A stretch of 25,174 nucleotides of DNA, taken from a virus. The stretch lies in the IMG/VR virus record IMGVR_UViG_3300030328_002054, positions 1 to 25,174 of that record. One strand, given 5' to 3'. Numbering within the stretch: the stretch's first letter is position 1; each line of letters begins with the position of its first letter. A program made the translations under genes and the position numbers. Below are positions 17,913 through 25,096 of this stretch, piece by piece. The notes beneath the pieces are model-generated. The model was not told the DNA's origin, made no database searches, and saw nothing but the letters and a program-made list of their open reading frames with translations.

Positions 17913-19106
17913 TTATTTTTTTATTTTACGTTGTATTTTTAACTTAGAGCTATCAACACCGGAAATAGCTTTTACTTTAAATCCTCCAACATATACATCA
18001 CCTTCAGACGCTGGCGTCCTAGATTCTACGTTTATGTTTTTAGACTTTGCAACCACATCTTTAACAGCATCGGCTTTGCCTTGCTCATAAAAATGTTTTG
18101 CTATAGTATCTGCATTTTCTGCTGCGTAAATAGCTTTATGATAACCAACATGATCCTTTACACTTCCATCTTCGTTTAAGAACTTCTTAACAAAATGAGA
18201 TAAGTTTGATTGGCTCTTAGCAACTTCCTGAGGGTTTGAAACTCCATATCTAAATCTTTTTTCTCCAACATTAAATTCAAAACCTTTGAATTCATCAGAA
18301 AACATTTTATTAGTTTGTTGTTCAAAATCAGCATGCTGCTGGGTTGCTATATCTTGCTCTTTGTTATATCTATTGAAAAAGTCCATTGCTTTTTGTTGCT
18401 CTTGAGTAACACCCGGTCTCAACTTGATCTCGTCGTAATACTTACTCTTTGTTTGCTCTAAAAAGTTACGTGCTTTGGCAATTTCTTCTTTATAAGCTAG
18501 CTTTTTCTTTTTGATAGCTCGCTCTTCATCCACATCTTCATCCCAAGAATAATTGTCTTCTAATATGAAATCAACTTCTTCTCTATCTAAATGTGGTTTA
18601 GTCTGTTTGTAATATTCTCTAAGTAAAACATCTTCATTAATATTAGTATAATCTGCATTTAACCTAACATAATCATTGATGTTGCCGCCTGTTTCTTCCA
18701 TAAATGAAACTAGTTTTTCGATGTTTTCTGGTAGAGGTTTACCTACTACTTTCTCATCTCTTATAGCTTCTTTTAATTCTTGTTCTACAACTTTAGTTTC
18801 TTCTTTAACTTCTTCTTCAGTTATTTCAGAAACTGGACTTACACTTTCTTTGGCAGGTTCTTGTTCTTCGTGTGTTTTTCCCACTTCCTGCAGTTCCAGT
18901 TTTTGTTCTTCCTTCGTCTCATCAGACTGTAGCACAACTTTCTTTGTTTCTGGCTCTTGAACGGCATCTTCTTTCTTTTTACTTAAATCTAATTTTACTG
19001 TTTCAGTGACCTTATTTAACTTTTTTGGTCTACCTACTTTTTTCTTTACTTTCAAACCTTCCTTACTTTCATCAGTAGGAGGGCCCTTTTCTACTTGTTT
19101 TGACAT
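17913..19106 (-). CDS. Probable scaffolding protein with an AT-hook-like motif, 397 aa
   Basis: The position between portal and capsid, very high Glu/Lys content and extended helical charged sequence fit a phage scaffolding protein that guides procapsid assembly and is then removed. The first 130 residues are disordered and acidic, with a basic patch KKKVGRPKK (21-29) containing GRP, the core of an AT-hook DNA-binding motif. The middle part (about 195-270) is coiled-coil-like, and the C-terminus ends in a basic segment (LKIQRKIKK, 389-397), where scaffolds often bind the capsid. No protease motif was seen. ATG start; the leader TATTATATTATATTATG is an ATTAT repeat identical to that of the 264-aa gene. 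Gap of 26 bases after the portal stop. A combined scaffold and DNA-binding role is speculative. Confidence 0.65.
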   Translation of the reverse strand: MSKQVEKGPPTDESKEGLKVKKKVGRPKKLNKVTETVKLDLSKKKEDAVQEPETKKVVLQSDETKEEQKLELQEVGKTHEEQEPAKESVSPVSEITEEEVKEETKVVEQELKEAIRDEKVVGKPLPENIEKLVSFMEETGGNINDYVRLNADYTNINEDVLLREYYKQTKPHLDREEVDFILEDNYSWDEDVDEERAIKKKKLAYKEEIAKARNFLEQTKSKYYDEIKLRPGVTQEQQKAMDFFNRYNKEQDIATQQHADFEQQTNKMFSDEFKGFEFNVGEKRFRYGVSNPQEVAKSQSNLSHFVKKFLNEDGSVKDHVGYHKAIYAAENADTIAKHFYEQGKADAVKDVVAKSKNINVESRTPASEGDVYVGGFKVKAISGVDSSKLKIQRKIKK

Positions 19107-19123
19107 AATATAATATAATAGTT
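19104..19123 (-). repeat. ATTAT pentanucleotide-repeat leader of the scaffold gene
   Basis: On the minus strand TATTATATTATATTATG (19104-19120) lies directly at the scaffold start codon. It is identical over 17 bases to the leader of the 264-aa gene. It contains no Shine-Dalgarno-like purine run, and a short T-run (TTTTTT) lies a little further upstream without a hairpin. Confidence 0.55.
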
Positions 19124-19132
19124 AATAAAAAA

Positions 19133-21544
19133 TTATTGTGGAGCAAATTGCTCTAATCCAAACCCGCCAAGGTTGTCATTACCCGCGGATTCAAAGTTTG
19201 TTGGTAATAAATCATTTTTCTTTTGATCTATCATTTGGCTCTGTTGAGTGCCTATAAGTTTAGCTCGTTTATCTTTACGATCTTCTATAAAAGTTTCTTT
19301 ATTTCTTTCAGCTTCACCTTTAGCTTGAGTTAACTGTATATTAAAGTCAAATTCAATTTGCATTAATTGTCTTTTAATTTCAGCTTCTCTTTCCATACGT
19401 TGTATTTCAAATTGAGATTTACCTTGTTCAATTGATAAGGTAGTTTGTGCTAAAGCTTCTTGTTTTTGTACTTCGGCCATAGCTGTTCTCTCTGCAGTCT
19501 CTGCTTGAGCTTGACCCTGAGCAGCTATATTAGCTTGCTGAGCTTGTTGATCTTGAGCTTGTTTTTGTTTTCTTCTTTGTTTTAGTAATTGATTAGCAAG
19601 TTTTAAATTATTAACTTGTCTAATATCAATTGCATCTTCTAAAAATATTTGACCACCCTGCAGTGCTACTTGAATATTTTGTTCTAATTGAGCTTTTTCT
19701 TCTTCATCAGGTACTAAGTCTAAAAATATACCAAAGTCATAGAGATGTAGATTATATATATCCTCAAGCGTTCCTACATTGTAAGAACTTATACTAGATT
19801 TTAAAGCATCTCGAGTTAAGTCAAATTCTAAACAATCCCCTACTCTAAGAGCTATATTTTCACATGTTCTCAATGTTAAGTATAAACTTGCTTGTACTAT
19901 ATGTCTAGTGGCTGTATTAGAATTAGCAATAGCTAATTTTTGTAATCCAACTAAAGAGTCGCTAGCTGGTGTACTTCCATCTCTAGCTTCATTAAGTCCG
20001 GTCACATCTCTTATCATTTGTAAATAATACTGATAAGTTTGAATAAGTCCTTGTATTTTATTCATACCGCTAGAAGTAGATAATTCTTGGATAGGTACTT
20101 TTCCAGGATTTTGACCACCATCTTGAGTCATTGATCTACCGATAATACTACCCGTTTGAAAATACATGTTTAATGCTTCTTGGGGATTATAGCTAGTTCC
20201 ACTACCTAAATCTATTTCTGCTAAGCCATCAGCATCTAAGTAAACACCATCAGGTACTATTCTAGACATTACTTGCTGTAACTTTAAATGAGTTAATTGA
20301 ATCATGTCAGCAAAGCCAGTTATTCTACTAACTAAAGACTCAATTCTACCTTTGTACATTCTAGGAGCGCATATATTGTAATTCATATTAACTTTAACCA
20401 AGTTAGACTCAGGTCTAGTCATATTTTTAGCTAACTCCCATTGTAATAAGTTTTCATGGCCTAATATCTTAGCTCCAGAATATAAAACCTCAATTGCTCT
20501 AGCAACTCTATCAAATTTGTCATTAACTGGTGGATTAAACGTATCTGTTTTTTCCAAGGCTTTTTCTAACCCAGTGGCTGTTTCTTTTATTTTAAACACT
20601 TGTTCGCTGTAGGTTTTGTATTCAAAATATAAAACATATACACTATTCTTGTCATCTCTACCACTCCAATCAAACATATAGTTGCTATTTCCTGGATACT
20701 TTTGTATTCGCTCTAGTTCGTCTGGGGTTAAATTAGGAAATTCCTGTTTTAGATCTGATAGACTAATTCTTTTAACTTCACCCACATACCATATATCCTC
20801 AAAATTAGGATCTTCTGTATATGAATAAACTAATCTAGCTGGATCAACATAATCAACAGTAATGCCTTCAGCTTTATTAAAACTAGTTTTAGTACAACCT
20901 ATACCTAATATAACTAAATCTTCATTTATTCTTCTTCTAGTTAATTCGTATCTGTTTCTATCTAATGTATTATTAATTAATTCTTCTTCAGCTATTTCTA
21001 CGGATTGCTTGTAATCCAATTGCATGTGTAGCTCTAATTCTTCTTTATTTTGAGGAAGATCTTCAGGGTTTTCTGTAGAATACATATTTAACCCTAGTGT
21101 TTGTTGTATATTGTCTAAATATTCTTTAGTTTCTATATCTCTTAGTATTCTATTAGCATACTCAGTTCTAGATTTAAGTGATTCTGGGTCTTGAGCGTAA
21201 GCTTTTATTTCATAAAGCTTTTCAGACATTCCATTTACAACTATATCTACAAACTTAGGTATTACAGGAACTGGTTTCCAGTCTAAGTTTAAATAAGATA
21301 AATCTCCATTAATAGCTAATTCGTCTTTATACTTTTGAACAGCTTGTTCTCCTCTAGCATAAAGCCTTAGATTTCTAAAATTATTAAAGTTAGTAGAGTA
21401 TCTATTACCCAAACCAGTTCTAGTTCCGCTAAACCATTCCCCTTCTATAGCTTTACCAACTTGCATGCCATAATCATAACCTGATTTTACTTCATCAGGA
21501 ACAACTTGGTCTGGGAAAATACTATTACTATCAGTTACAACCAT
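19133..21544 (-). CDS. Portal protein, 803 aa, with C-terminal Gln-rich coiled coil
   Basis: The portal forms the dodecameric ring through which DNA enters and leaves the head. The 803-aa protein is the size expected of large podovirus and crAss-like portals. Visible blocks are RNLRLYARGEQAVQKYKDEL (about 57-76), LDWKPVPVIPKFVDIVVNGM (about 87-106), the wing/stem region with DYVDPARLVYSY, and a helical stretch with GLIQTYQYYLQMIRDVTGLNE, the typical 'I-x-x-x-T-G-x-N' portal helix. Residues about 645-775 form a Gln/Ala/Glu-rich coiled coil (barrel or crown-type extension), and the end has FESAGNDNLGGFGLEQF. It starts ATG immediately after the terminase TAA (TAAATG), so translation is probably coupled. 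It lies between terminase and scaffold. The coiled coil may reach into the capsid and organise DNA or cargo proteins. Confidence 0.88.
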   Translation of the reverse strand: MVVTDSNSIFPDQVVPDEVKSGYDYGMQVGKAIEGEWFSGTRTGLGNRYSTNFNNFRNLRLYARGEQAVQKYKDELAINGDLSYLNLDWKPVPVIPKFVDIVVNGMSEKLYEIKAYAQDPESLKSRTEYANRILRDIETKEYLDNIQQTLGLNMYSTENPEDLPQNKEELELHMQLDYKQSVEIAEEELINNTLDRNRYELTRRRINEDLVILGIGCTKTSFNKAEGITVDYVDPARLVYSYTEDPNFEDIWYVGEVKRISLSDLKQEFPNLTPDELERIQKYPGNSNYMFDWSGRDDKNSVYVLYFEYKTYSEQVFKIKETATGLEKALEKTDTFNPPVNDKFDRVARAIEVLYSGAKILGHENLLQWELAKNMTRPESNLVKVNMNYNICAPRMYKGRIESLVSRITGFADMIQLTHLKLQQVMSRIVPDGVYLDADGLAEIDLGSGTSYNPQEALNMYFQTGSIIGRSMTQDGGQNPGKVPIQELSTSSGMNKIQGLIQTYQYYLQMIRDVTGLNEARDGSTPASDSLVGLQKLAIANSNTATRHIVQASLYLTLRTCENIALRVGDCLEFDLTRDALKSSISSYNVGTLEDIYNLHLYDFGIFLDLVPDEEEKAQLEQNIQVALQGGQIFLEDAIDIRQVNNLKLANQLLKQRRKQKQAQDQQAQQANIAAQGQAQAETAERTAMAEVQKQEALAQTTLSIEQGKSQFEIQRMEREAEIKRQLMQIEFDFNIQLTQAKGEAERNKETFIEDRKDKRAKLIGTQQSQMIDQKKNDLLPTNFESAGNDNLGGFGLEQFAPQ

Positions 21545-23770
21545 TTATTTTATTATTTGTGAAAAACTTCCTTCGTTATTATATCTTTTAATACCTAGAT
21601 TAACGCTTTTAACATTTCTATCAGCTACTGGCTTATACAAGTTCTTGTTACAAGCCATTATAGCTAAACCTGAGCTTATAGAAGCATCGTGTTTAGTTCT
21701 ATTGTTTATATTGAACTTAGCCCAGTCTTCTAGGGTTTTTTGGAAATACATATCTCCATATTCATTTTCTTTTGATCCTACATAAGTTTCTATATAAGAC
21801 TCTATTGCAGCAGCGTGTGCTTGCTTAATATCTTCGCTTGAGTTAGGTATTCCACCTATTTCTTTTTCAGTAGTTGATAATTTGTTCCAAATTTTATCAG
21901 GACGATTCATTGAAAACCCTCTATACCCTCTTCGTTTTAAATAGTATAAAAACCTTGGTTTGTTATTTTCAGCAAGAATAGGCATACCATAAAATACCAA
22001 AGCCATTAATATATCTTCAAAGAATATTTCAGCTGTCTGGGGTCTTGATATATATTCTAAGAAAAAATGATTTGGTGGTACATCCTCCATTGAAAATTTA
22101 GTTAACCCATGTAAAGCTCCATTGGATCCTTTACCATCAACTGTCCCTGATATATCGTAGCTATCAAGTCCAAAAGCTCCAATATGTTCATTACCAGGAT
22201 GTTTAACCCCATTCTTTAATATCACTCGATTTTGTAAGTTTTTAAGTGGAATCCAAGATATTAAAAATCTACCATTATTATTTGGTACAAATATTACTTC
22301 AGTATCTTTAACACCGTTTACCCACTGAAAACTACCTTTAGTTATACTATTTGTATTATTTATTTCTTCGTTATAATCTATTTGTTCATAGATTTTAGTC
22401 AAATTAAATAAACTGTCTTTTGTTTCATCTCTAAAAGCATGCTGCTCTGTTCTTGGAAACTGTCTGTAATATTCATTTAAACTATCACTGTCTGATTTAA
22501 GTCCTTCAACTTCATTTTGCCAATGTTCTATAACTCCTGCTGTAATTTCATAACCATCTGCTCCTTTAACTTTAGTTTCTGGTCTAATGAAGACAGGTAA
22601 TCCATAAGTATTAATGAATCCTTCGTAGTTCCACTCCATAGGTATGAACAAGCTATAGAGCCCAGAAGATGTCTGTCCGTTACGATTTCTTTTTGTAACG
22701 TCTGAATTATAGTATAATTTTCTAAAGTTTTCTCCACCCTTATCTAAAGCATTTGAAGTTGAGCCCATCATACATTTTCCTACGATTCTTGAACCTAGTC
22801 TTAATGTAGTTTTTGTAACCCTCCAGTTGTTTAATATATTATCAGGTCTTTCCCATTTACCACTCTCATCATGAGCTAATAGTTTTAGCTTTTCACCATC
22901 ATAAGAGTTATCACCAGTATTTTTCCAATCAATCGTTGTATCAAGTCCATCTAATTCCCTTAGTTGTTCATTACTTTCAAGCTTTCTTCGAGTAAGTTTT
23001 GAAGCTGGGACTCTGTATGCCAATTCGGTTTTAGGACGATCCATACCGTCTTGGATCGGTTTGAAGAAAAACGGATAGTTAACGGAAATTGGGACGACTT
23101 TATCTGTAAACATTTTTTTAGCATCTGATCCAGATTTAGAGAGTATACCAAATCGGGAGTCACTAGATATTGTGGCTTGGTTAACCAATTCCGATGATGA
23201 CATAAATGAAAATCCAGATCGTCTGTTTTTAAGGTAGCACATCCCGTAACATCTGTTATCTGCTTTACAGGCTTCCCAAAATATAAAGAATAATCTATTT
23301 GCTTCTCTATAGTCGGGTGCTCCAACGTCAATCTTTGACCATTGCAAGTACATGTAATGAGTGCCAGTAATGTAAGTAGCAACACCATCGTTATAAAACC
23401 AAAATCCTTGTTCTCGTCTAGTAAATTCTTCATCTATATAATCGTACCACTTTTCTTTAAAATCTGATGGGTATTCCTCCCAGTCAAACCTACTTTTAAT
23501 TCTACTTAATTCTTTTGGATATTCTTGCTTTTCCCAATACTGTTCCGTTTTGTTTTTGCTTCGTTTATGCGGTTCATTTGTTGCTGGTAAAGCAATCCTG
23601 AGATTCTGTATTTCAATGATTTGTCCAATTTTTCCAGTTTTACTTATTACTATAAAATCATAATCAGAGTTATATCCATACTCCCATTTTTTAAATCTAT
23701 TGTTTTTAGCTAATATCTTAGGATTTACAATGTCCTTAATTTCTTTCCAAAGGGTTTGTTCGTAACTCAC
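21545..23770 (-). CDS. terL: Terminase large subunit (packaging ATPase and nuclease), 741 aa
   Basis: This motor packages DNA into the head through the portal and cuts the concatemer. ATPase part: GTHYMYLQW (136-144) leads to the P-loop region CYLKNRRSGFSF (178-189), a deviant Walker A with its lysine at K181 before the R-x-G core; the Walker B is LKLLAHDES (295-303) with D301 and E302. Nuclease part: GAFGLDSYDISG (531-542) gives the first acidic residue D536, FFEDILMALVFYG (583-595) a second cluster, and RTKHDASISSGLA (691-703) the third, D695, as in RNase H-fold terminases. It starts with GTG at 23768-23770, overlapping the TGA of the 91-aa gene (GTGA); GGGAG six bases upstream may serve as a rare Shine-Dalgarno. 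The next Met is M140, too far in. The motif style recalls crAss-like and lambda-type terminases. Confidence 0.9.
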   Translation of the reverse strand: MSYEQTLWKEIKDIVNPKILAKNNRFKKWEYGYNSDYDFIVISKTGKIGQIIEIQNLRIALPATNEPHKRSKNKTEQYWEKQEYPKELSRIKSRFDWEEYPSDFKEKWYDYIDEEFTRREQGFWFYNDGVATYITGTHYMYLQWSKIDVGAPDYREANRLFFIFWEACKADNRCYGMCYLKNRRSGFSFMSSSELVNQATISSDSRFGILSKSGSDAKKMFTDKVVPISVNYPFFFKPIQDGMDRPKTELAYRVPASKLTRRKLESNEQLRELDGLDTTIDWKNTGDNSYDGEKLKLLAHDESGKWERPDNILNNWRVTKTTLRLGSRIVGKCMMGSTSNALDKGGENFRKLYYNSDVTKRNRNGQTSSGLYSLFIPMEWNYEGFINTYGLPVFIRPETKVKGADGYEITAGVIEHWQNEVEGLKSDSDSLNEYYRQFPRTEQHAFRDETKDSLFNLTKIYEQIDYNEEINNTNSITKGSFQWVNGVKDTEVIFVPNNNGRFLISWIPLKNLQNRVILKNGVKHPGNEHIGAFGLDSYDISGTVDGKGSNGALHGLTKFSMEDVPPNHFFLEYISRPQTAEIFFEDILMALVFYGMPILAENNKPRFLYYLKRRGYRGFSMNRPDKIWNKLSTTEKEIGGIPNSSEDIKQAHAAAIESYIETYVGSKENEYGDMYFQKTLEDWAKFNINNRTKHDASISSGLAIMACNKNLYKPVADRNVKSVNLGIKRYNNEGSFSQIIK

Positions 23771-24042
23771 TTACTTCTCCCTTCTGCAAAACCTTTAAAA
23801 GTTTTTTGTTCTTTAGCTTCTTTAGGTTTTTCATTTAACATATCTTCTTCTTCTTGTATACGATTAAGTATTTCAAAAGCATCAAATATAGCAAGTTTCT
23901 TTGTTGCGGCAGCATTTTTTAATCTATCAGCGCTTACATCATCGTCTGAGTCAACAATCTTTTCTTTTGCCACCTTAATAAGTTCCTCAACTGCTTTTTG
24001 CCCAGCTTGGATTATTTTCTTTTTCGTCTCCTTGGTATTCAT
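23767..24042 (-). CDS. Candidate small terminase subunit, 91 aa
   Basis: A short, charged helical protein with an N-terminal Lys-rich helix, an acidic loop VDSDDDVSADRLKNAAATKK (30-49), then a helix FDAFEILNRIQEEEDML (53-69) and a basic tail. No enzymatic motif is visible. It lies immediately before the large terminase and overlaps it by four bases (GTGA), which suggests coupled translation and related function; small terminases are often encoded here and are helical. The sequence is too short and divergent to confirm a DNA-binding helix-turn-helix. Its start overlaps the end of the upstream GroES-like gene by 56 bases in another frame. An unrelated packaging or chaperone accessory is the main alternative. 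Confidence 0.5.
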   Translation of the reverse strand: MNTKETKKKIIQAGQKAVEELIKVAKEKIVDSDDDVSADRLKNAAATKKLAIFDAFEILNRIQEEEDMLNEKPKEAKEQKTFKGFAEGRSK

Positions 24043-24580
24043 GCGTTAAAGCTATATCATTTGATTTCATACAATAAAGTCGTTCACCTTCTATAATAAA
24101 CTCAAACTCAGAGTTAGGTGTAAACGTAATAAGTGTTTCAGGTGTAATTCCTAGAGCTTCTAAGGACTTATTAGAATATTTTATTATTCCAACGTTAGGT
24201 TGTTCTTTTCTATTCTCTAAGAGACTCTGGTTTTTAAGCGGTTTTACAAAGCAATAATCTAAATGTGGTTTCAAATTATACATATAGATTTGATCTAAGG
24301 AAACAAAATATAAATCATCTTTAAAATAAGTTGAACTATTTCGTTCTTTACCTTTCTGATCATACCATCTTCTAAATATGTTGTGATGAATATAGAGCTC
24401 ATCCCCTACATTTATCTCAGTAGTATAAGCTGCAGGTGTTGAAACTACTACAGCTTTTTTACTAATAAATCTATGATCTTCAATGCCGCTATTGATAATA
24501 AGATCAGTATTAGCAACTCTTCTTGTGTTGTCATACCTATCCTTTAAAGGTTTGACAATGAAATAGTATAAACTTTTCAC
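23987..24580 (-). CDS. Putative GroES-like co-chaperonin with two tandem domains, 197 aa
   Basis: The protein appears to have two related halves. Half 1 (about 6-103): YFIVKPLKDRYDN, KAVVVSTP, INVGDELYIHHNIFRRWYD, then DDLYFVSLDQIYMYN. Half 2 (about 107-182): LDYCFVKPLKNQ, NVGIIKYSNK, LITFTPNSEFEF, then GERLYCMKSNDIAL. Each half begins with the 'F-x-V-K-P-L' strand, has a central G-x-x-V/I strand pair and ends with a short 'Y-x-x-x-D-I' strand, as in the GroES beta-barrel (usual length about 95 residues). A phage co-chaperonin (like T4 gp31) helps GroEL fold the capsid protein, which fits its place near the head genes. The mobile loop for GroEL is not obvious. GTG start at 24578-24580, one base overlapping the TAG of the 75-aa gene; the next Met is residue 100. 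Confidence 0.55.
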   Translation of the reverse strand: MKSLYYFIVKPLKDRYDNTRRVANTDLIINSGIEDHRFISKKAVVVSTPAAYTTEINVGDELYIHHNIFRRWYDQKGKERNSSTYFKDDLYFVSLDQIYMYNLKPHLDYCFVKPLKNQSLLENRKEQPNVGIIKYSNKSLEALGITPETLITFTPNSEFEFIIEGERLYCMKSNDIALTHEYQGDEKENNPSWAKSS

Positions 24581-24807
24581 TAGTATTTAAGATCATACTC
24601 TACAGATATCGACATATTAGCGTTAAACTTTTTCCAAGGCAAGACTTCATTATTTTTAGTTATAAAAATATTATATGATTGGTCTTCGTCTTCAAATAAA
24701 ATATCACTAATAGTATGACCGCCGTATACTTCTTGACCAGTAGAATAATGCATTGCATCGTTCTTATAGTCAGAACCTATACTAATCTTCCTTATTACTT
24801 TCGACAT
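24580..24807 (-). CDS. Small protein of unknown function, 75 aa
   Basis: I do not recognise a function. The protein looks globular: IRKISIGSDYKNDAMHY (5-21), GQEVYGGHTI (24-33), a strand with SYNIFITKN (44-52), then LPWKKFNANMSISVEYDL (56-73). No signal peptide or membrane segment. The composition (W, Y, mixed charged and hydrophobic) fits a small folded beta protein. It is part of a tight group of four small genes before the terminase: its start overlaps the upstream coiled-coil gene by 26 bases and its TAG overlaps the next GTG by one base. Its start is ATG. A role linked to packaging or chaperoning is a context guess only. Confidence 0.65.
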   Translation of the reverse strand: MSKVIRKISIGSDYKNDAMHYSTGQEVYGGHTISDILFEDEDQSYNIFITKNNEVLPWKKFNANMSISVEYDLKY

Positions 24808-25033
24808 CTTCTTTCTCTATCTTAGTATAAGTACCATCCTCAAGATTAATATTAATAGCTCCATATTCAGCTTCTAATACTTCTTTGTAATCTTCTATTT
24901 CTTTATTAACAACCGCTATTTCATGAAGTAATCCATGTTTTTGACTTTCTAATAAACCTATATTATGAACTAGTTCGTTAAGATTCTTTTGTTGTTCTTG
25001 AATTAATTTTAATTCTTCTTCTTTAATTTTCAT
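24782..25033 (-). CDS. Small coiled-coil protein of unknown function, 83 aa
   Basis: Residues 1-58 form a clear heptad-type helix (KIKEEELKLIQEQQKNLNEL, then LLESQKHGLLHEIAVVNKEI), and the C-terminal part contains EYGAININLEDGTYTKI, a small beta segment, followed by an acidic tail. No enzymatic motif. This is the first gene of the visible packaging cluster after the 63-base spacer. Its leader is TTAAATTAAATTAAATCAAATG, an A/T repeat without Shine-Dalgarno. It overlaps the next gene by 26 bases. It may be a small structural or assembly protein; there is no direct evidence. Confidence 0.65.
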   Translation of the reverse strand: MKIKEEELKLIQEQQKNLNELVHNIGLLESQKHGLLHEIAVVNKEIEDYKEVLEAEYGAININLEDGTYTKIEKEDVESNKED

Positions 25034-25058
25034 TTGATTTAATTTAATTTAACTGTTT

Positions 25059-25088
25059 GTTACTTATATATTTACTTGTATAAGTAAC
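25059..25088. repeat. Perfect 10-bp inverted repeat in the spacer
   Basis: GTTACTTATA (25059-25068) and TATAAGTAAC (25079-25088) are perfect inverted copies separated by 10 bases. On the plus strand it is followed by TTTTT; on the minus (transcribed) strand it is followed by AAACAG, so it is not a canonical terminator for the upstream minus-strand gene. It could be a protein-binding operator, an mRNA 3'-end stem, or a weak plus-strand terminator. The spacer (25034-25096) shows no clear promoter. Confidence 0.6.
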
Positions 25089-25096
25089 TTTTTACT

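Noticed and set aside
17827-18960. Plus-strand frames at 17827-18090 and 18676-18960
   Set aside because: Both are antisense to the scaffold and capsid genes and have low-complexity Ser/Thr/Phe composition.
22960-23433. 157-aa frame on the minus strand inside the terminase gene
   Set aside because: It is an alternate frame of the P-loop and N-terminal region of the large terminase, which has clear motifs; it has no independent leader or recognisable protein features.
23756-24049. Plus-strand 97-aa frame rich in Ser/Phe
   Set aside because: It is antisense to the 91-aa gene and the start of the terminase. The Ser/Phe-rich composition is typical for reverse-complement of Lys/Glu-rich coding sequence.
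25059-25093. Intrinsic terminator of the edge gene
   Set aside because: The stem is AT-only except few bases, and the T-run lies on the plus-strand side; on the transcribed minus strand the stem is followed by AAACAG. It is kept as an inverted repeat only.
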